56,081 nt of DNA from positions 1 through 56,081 of the forward strand of contig JBFYWB010000031.1 in NCBI GenBank assembly GCA_041299015.1. The letters are read 5' to 3'. The DNA comes from JARFQH01 sp041299015. Lineage in GTDB: Bacteria > Desulfobacterota > Desulfobacteria > Desulfobacterales > SG8-13. Positions 52,068 to 56,081 of the stretch are shown here, in pieces (position 1 is the first letter of the stretch; the number at the start of each line of letters is the position of its first letter). A program made the translations under genes and the position numbers. Below the pieces are notes generated by a model. The model saw nothing but the letters and a program-made list of their open reading frames with translations, was not told the DNA's origin and ran no database searches.

Positions 52068-55000
52068 ATGGCCGAGCGTTCTTTGCTATCAGCACTGCGG
52101 TTTTTTCGTCCCATAGGCAAAAGACATGGTTGCCGGGAGGAAAGGTCAGCGGACAACTGGGCGGAAACTCGCTGCGGCCAGCGCGAGTGGGAGGACCTGT
52201 ATCGCCGCCGCTGGCAGTATGACAAAAAGGTTCGTTCCACGCATGGCGTCAATTGCACCGGATCGTGCTCCTGGGATGTCTATGTCAAAAACGGGATCCT
52301 GGTCTGGGAGACCCAGGCCACGGACTATCCGGCCTGCGGGGATGACTTTCCCAATCATGAACCGCGCGGGTGTCCGCGCGGGGCGACCTACTCGTGGTAT
52401 ACCTACAGTCCGGTCCGTCTCAAGTACCCGCTGGTCAGATCCAGCCTGATGGAAATGTGGCAAGACGCCGTGCGGCGGCAAAAGGACCCGGTTGCCGCCT
52501 GGGAGAGTCTTGTCGCTGACGATGAAAAACGCCGTCGATTTCATAAAGACCGCGGAAAAGGCGGATTTGTCAGGGCTTCCTGGGACCAGGCCGCCACGAT
52601 GATCGCCGCCGCCTTGATCCACACGATCAAAAAATATGGCCCGGACCGGATTTTCGGCTTCACCCCGATTCCGGCCATGTCGATGGTCTGTTATGCCTCA
52701 GGGGCCCGTTTTCTGTCCCTCATCGGCGGCTCCATGATCAGCTTTTACGATTGGTACTGCGATCTGCCGCCGGCTTCGCCCCAGATCTGGGGCGAGCAGA
52801 CCGATGTCCCCGAAAGTGCCGACTGGTACGAGTCCACGTATTTCATCGTGTGGGGCACCAATCTGCCCATGACCCGCACTCCGGATGCGCATTTCTACAC
52901 CGAAGCCCGCTACCGGGGCGCAAGGGTGGCTGCGGTGGCGCCGGACTACGCCGAGTATGTCAAGTTCGCCGACACCTGGCTGCCCGCCAGGGCGGGAACC
53001 GATGCGGCCCTGGCCATGGCCATGACCCATGTTGTTTTCAAGGAATTCTACATCGACCGCCAGGTGGCCTACTTCACCGATTACGCCAAGGCCTTCACGG
53101 ATTTACCCTTTGTCGTCGTGCTCGAGGCAAAGGGCGGCACTTCTGCGCCCGGCCGATTCCTGCGGGCCTCGGACCTGGGCCTGGAAACCAACAACGCCCA
53201 GTGGAAAACAGTCGTTTACGACGCGGCGACCCAGGGGGTGCGTGTTCCCAACGGCAGCATCGGTTTTCGATGGAACGAGGAGGGGCGCTGGAATCTGAAC
53301 CTTGAGGCCGAAGGCCGGCGCATCGACCCGTTGCTCAGTTTCGCGGAGCAGCCCGATGGCTGGCAAACCGTTTCCTTTCCGGTTTTCGAGTCTGCCGGGG
53401 CCTCCTTTCGCCAGGGTCTTGTCCCCGTGAAAACCCTCCAGACACCCGCCGGCAAGCTCCAGGTGACCACTGTTTTCGATCTGATGGCCGCTCACCTGGG
53501 TGTTTTGCCCAAGGGCGCGCCCGCAGCACCGGCGGATTACCCCGCCGGGTATGACGATCCCAAACCCTACACCCCCGCCTGGCAAGAGGCCATCACCGGC
53601 GTGCCGGCGGCCGATGCCATCCTCGTGGCGCGCGAGTTCGCGGCCAACGCCGAAAAGACCCGCGGCAAGTCGATGATTTTTCTAGGCGCCGGCACCAACC
53701 ACTGGTACCACAGCGACATGATCTACCGTACCATCATCAACCTGGTGAGCCTCTGCGGCTGCCAAGGCGTCAACGGCGGCGGTTGGGCCCACTATGTGGG
53801 ACAGGAAAAGGTCAGGCCCCAGGCGGCCTGGTCCCAGGTGGCCTTCGGCCTGGACTGGCGTCGGCCGCCCCGGCAGCAAAATGGCACCTCCTTTTATTAC
53901 TTTGCCACCGATCAATGGCGCTACGATACCCTCCGGCCCGATGCCCTCCTATCCCCCTTGGGCGGCGCAGCAGCAGCCCGGCACATGGCCGACTATAACG
54001 TCATTGCCGCCCGTCTGGGATGGCTGCCGTCCTATCCGCAGTTCAATCAGAATCCCATCGATCTGGTCCGCGAGGCCGTATCGCACGGGGCGTCTTCGGA
54101 TGAAGACATCATCGCCTACGCCGTCGAGAAGCTCAAAAGCGGTGATTTACGGTTTTCAATCGAAGATCCGGACAACCCCCTCAATTTCCCGCGGGTCTTG
54201 TTCCTGTGGCGGGCCAACCTGCTGGGGGCCAGCGGCAAGGGGCATGAGTATTTTCTCAAACATCTGCTGGGCGTCGAAAACGCGGTCTTCAACACCGACG
54301 GCAGTTTGCGCCCGGAAGAGGTCGCATGGCGCGACCCGGCCCCGGAAGGCAAACTGGATCTTTTGGTAACCCTGGAGCTGCGCATGTCCACCAGCGCGAT
54401 GTATGCCGACATCGCCCTGCCGGCCGCGGGCTGGTACGAGATGCACGATTTGAATACCACCGACATGCACCCGTTCATCCATCCCTTCAACCCGGCCATC
54501 GACCCGCCCTGGGAAGCCCGGACCAACTGGGAGCAGTTCAAGACGATAGCCGCAAAATTTTCCGAGATGGCCGTCGATCATTTAGGGGAAGTAAAGGATC
54601 TGGTGGCCACGCCCTTGATGCACGACAGCCCGGGTGAAATCGCCCAGCCGGATGTCAAAGACTGGCGCAAAGGAGAAACCGAACCTGTTCCCGGTAAGAC
54701 GATGCCCAATTTGGCGGTGACCACCCGTGATTATCCCAGCACCTATAAGATGATGACGGCCCTGGGACCTTTGGCCGCAAAGGTCGGCGTCGGTTCAAAA
54801 GGGGTCATGTGGAAAGCGTCGGAGGAGGTCGACGCATTGAAAAAGGCATTGGGGACCGTTGCCGAAAGCGGCGTTTCTCAGGGGCTGCCGTCCATGGCAA
54901 CGGCCAAGCAGGCGGCCGAAACCATCCTCATGCTGGCGCCGGAGACCAATGGCGAAACGGCCGTCAAGTCGTGGGTCGGTCTCGAGCGCAAAACCGGCCT

Positions 55001-55766
55001 CCATCTGCAACACTTGAGCCGTCGCCGGCAGGGCGAACGCTACCGCTTCGATGATCTGACCGCCCAGCCCCGCAAGATCATCACCTCGCCGATCTGGAGC
55101 GGCATCGAATCCGAAGAGCGTCGCTACTCGCCTTTTGTCATTAATGTCGAAGAGAAGGTCCCGTTCCGCACCCTCACCGGGCGGGCGCAGTTCTATCAGG
55201 ATCACCCCTGGATGCGCGATTTCGGGGAGCACCTGCCGCTGTTTCGACCCCCGCTGGATACGGGGGCGTTGGAATCGGCAGAGGTGCGGCGGGAAGCCGG
55301 CAAGGAGATCGTTCTCAACTACCTGACACCCCACTCCAAGTGGTCCATTCACAGCACCTATTCCGACACCCTGACCATGTTGACGCTGTTTCGAGGCGGG
55401 GAGGCCATTTGGCTCAACGACGAGGATGCCCGAAAAATCGACGCCCGGGACAATGACTGGTTGGAATGTTTTAACGCGAACGGGGTCGTGATGGCCAAGG
55501 CCGTCGTCAGCCCCCGAATCCCTCCGGGTAAAGCCTTCATGTACCATGCCCAGGAACGCCTGATCAACACACCGGGTTCGAAACTGTCCGGGCAAAGGGG
55601 CGGAACCCACAACAGCGTCACCCGGATCATGGTCAAACCCACCCACATGATCGGCGGTTATGCTCAGCTCAGCTATGGGTTTAACTATTACGGCCCGATC
55701 GGATCCCAACGCGACGAGATGATCGTCGTGCGCAAGGCCGGGGAGGTAGACTGGTATGAAGATTAA
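52068..55766 (+). CDS. narG: Respiratory nitrate reductase alpha subunit
   Basis: Molybdopterin-containing catalytic subunit of membrane-bound nitrate reductase (1232 aa; E. coli 1247). Reduces nitrate to nitrite on the cytoplasmic side. The FS0 cluster ligands His59, Cys63, Cys67 and Cys102 (THGVNCTGSCSW, GCPRGATYSWY) and the Asp molybdenum ligand Asp232 (DWYCDLPPASPQIWGEQTD) align with E. coli His49/Cys53/Cys57/Cys92/Asp222 at constant offset. No twin-arginine signal is visible, matching cytoplasmic NarG and distinguishing it from periplasmic Nap. AGGAGGTG precedes the ATG. It overlaps narH by 11 bases. Confidence 0.97.
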   Translation: MAERSLLSALRFFRPIGKRHGCREERSADNWAETRCGQREWEDLYRRRWQYDKKVRSTHGVNCTGSCSWDVYVKNGILVWETQATDYPACGDDFPNHEPRGCPRGATYSWYTYSPVRLKYPLVRSSLMEMWQDAVRRQKDPVAAWESLVADDEKRRRFHKDRGKGGFVRASWDQAATMIAAALIHTIKKYGPDRIFGFTPIPAMSMVCYASGARFLSLIGGSMISFYDWYCDLPPASPQIWGEQTDVPESADWYESTYFIVWGTNLPMTRTPDAHFYTEARYRGARVAAVAPDYAEYVKFADTWLPARAGTDAALAMAMTHVVFKEFYIDRQVAYFTDYAKAFTDLPFVVVLEAKGGTSAPGRFLRASDLGLETNNAQWKTVVYDAATQGVRVPNGSIGFRWNEEGRWNLNLEAEGRRIDPLLSFAEQPDGWQTVSFPVFESAGASFRQGLVPVKTLQTPAGKLQVTTVFDLMAAHLGVLPKGAPAAPADYPAGYDDPKPYTPAWQEAITGVPAADAILVAREFAANAEKTRGKSMIFLGAGTNHWYHSDMIYRTIINLVSLCGCQGVNGGGWAHYVGQEKVRPQAAWSQVAFGLDWRRPPRQQNGTSFYYFATDQWRYDTLRPDALLSPLGGAAAARHMADYNVIAARLGWLPSYPQFNQNPIDLVREAVSHGASSDEDIIAYAVEKLKSGDLRFSIEDPDNPLNFPRVLFLWRANLLGASGKGHEYFLKHLLGVENAVFNTDGSLRPEEVAWRDPAPEGKLDLLVTLELRMSTSAMYADIALPAAGWYEMHDLNTTDMHPFIHPFNPAIDPPWEARTNWEQFKTIAAKFSEMAVDHLGEVKDLVATPLMHDSPGEIAQPDVKDWRKGETEPVPGKTMPNLAVTTRDYPSTYKMMTALGPLAAKVGVGSKGVMWKASEEVDALKKALGTVAESGVSQGLPSMATAKQAAETILMLAPETNGETAVKSWVGLERKTGLHLQHLSRRRQGERYRFDDLTAQPRKIITSPIWSGIESEERRYSPFVINVEEKVPFRTLTGRAQFYQDHPWMRDFGEHLPLFRPPLDTGALESAEVRREAGKEIVLNYLTPHSKWSIHSTYSDTLTMLTLFRGGEAIWLNDEDARKIDARDNDWLECFNANGVVMAKAVVSPRIPPGKAFMYHAQERLINTPGSKLSGQRGGTHNSVTRIMVKPTHMIGGYAQLSYGFNYYGPIGSQRDEMIVVRKAGEVDWYED

Positions 55767-56081
55767 AGCCCAAACCGCCATGGTGTTGAACCTGGATAAA
55801 TGCATCGGCTGCCACACCTGCAGCATCCCCTGTAAAAACGTGTGGACCAGCAAAAGGGGCGCCGAATACATGTGGTTCAACAATGTGGAGAGCAAGCCCG
55901 GCATAGGATACCCCAGGCAGTGGGAAAATCAGGAGGTGCATCGGGGCGGGTGGCGACTGAAGAACGGCAAGCTTGAGTTGAACGCAGGCGGCCGGGCCCA
56001 CAAGATGCTCAATATTTTTCACAATCCGGACTTGCCCGTCCTCGACGAATACTACGAACCGTGGAGCTACGACTACGAGAA
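55756..56081 (+). CDS. narH: Nitrate reductase beta subunit (partial)
   Basis: Iron-sulfur subunit passing electrons from NarI to NarG; only the first 108 codons are in the window. MKIKAQTAMVLNLDKCIG begins with the first cluster motif CIGCHTCSIPCKNVW, followed by YMWFNNVESKPGIGYP and WENQE as in NarH. ATG 55756 overlaps the narG stop by 11 bases, so it is translationally coupled. The right window edge truncates it; narJ and narI are expected beyond. Confidence 0.96.
   Translation, partial: MKIKAQTAMVLNLDKCIGCHTCSIPCKNVWTSKRGAEYMWFNNVESKPGIGYPRQWENQEVHRGGWRLKNGKLELNAGGRAHKMLNIFHNPDLPVLDEYYEPWSYDYE

Noticed and set aside
55756..55766. Apparent frameshift between narG and narH
   Set aside because: The 11-base overlap is between two complete, independently recognisable proteins and is normal for this operon type.

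Overview
The window is a dense, GC-rich bacterial chromosome segment that opens with the tail of an rRNA operon and ends inside a nitrate reductase operon. The gene content points to an anaerobic Desulfobacterota (Deltaproteobacteria) lineage, probably related to the Desulfobacteraceae/Desulfosarcinaceae. The grounds are a siroheme-dependent heme b cluster (ahbD, hemB, ahbC), a giant acyl-CoA dehydratase activase, a long PPi-type phosphofructokinase, and two sigma-54 activator proteins. The lineage is an inference; the gene identities are read from motifs.

Layout. 1-650: 3' end of 23S rRNA, 5S rRNA and the operon terminator. 0.9-4.1 kb: an NtrB/NtrC-like histidine kinase and sigma-54 response regulator pair. 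4.3-13.1 kb (minus strand): IHF-alpha-like protein, a small unknown protein, a SeqA-N-like DNA-binding protein with possible operators, a UMF1-type transporter, the activase fusion and an AI-2E family permease. 13.4-17.7 kb: murJ, a triple zinc-motif mini-protein and panB-panE. Then comes tRNA-Thr(CGT). 18-29.8 kb (plus): a co-directional housekeeping run of mfd, two SurA-like folding factors, rodZ-like, recO, a GHMP kinase, glyQ and glyS. 29.5-33 kb: small conserved protein, nucleoside phosphorylase, ligA, acylphosphatase. 33-40.8 kb (minus): smc-ftsY and a polar amino-acid ABC transporter. 41.3-44 kb: PPi-phosphofructokinase and a CBS-ACT protein. 44.1-47.8 kb (minus): ahbD, hemB, ahbC. 47.9-49.6 kb: a divergent ClpX-like AAA+ ATPase. 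49.9-56.1 kb: a small exported cysteine protein, a NorR-like sigma-54 activator interrupted by an in-frame TGA, a hemerythrin-like protein, narG and the start of narH.

The most interesting part is the right end. A near-consensus sigma-54 promoter and an 18-bp palindrome lie between the interrupted activator and the hemerythrin-narGH operon. The activator's TGA falls exactly on the conserved Cys of sigma-54 ATPases, where the intact paralogue in this same window has TGC. It is therefore either a very fresh nonsense mutation or a recoded (selenocysteine) codon. Neighbouring genes include a small exported protein with perfectly symmetric cysteine spacing (3-10-13-10-3). Just before this region, related hairpin repeats built from a 9-bp unit sit directly behind the stop codons of hemB and ahbC, and a degenerate copy sits behind the ABC ATPase gene.
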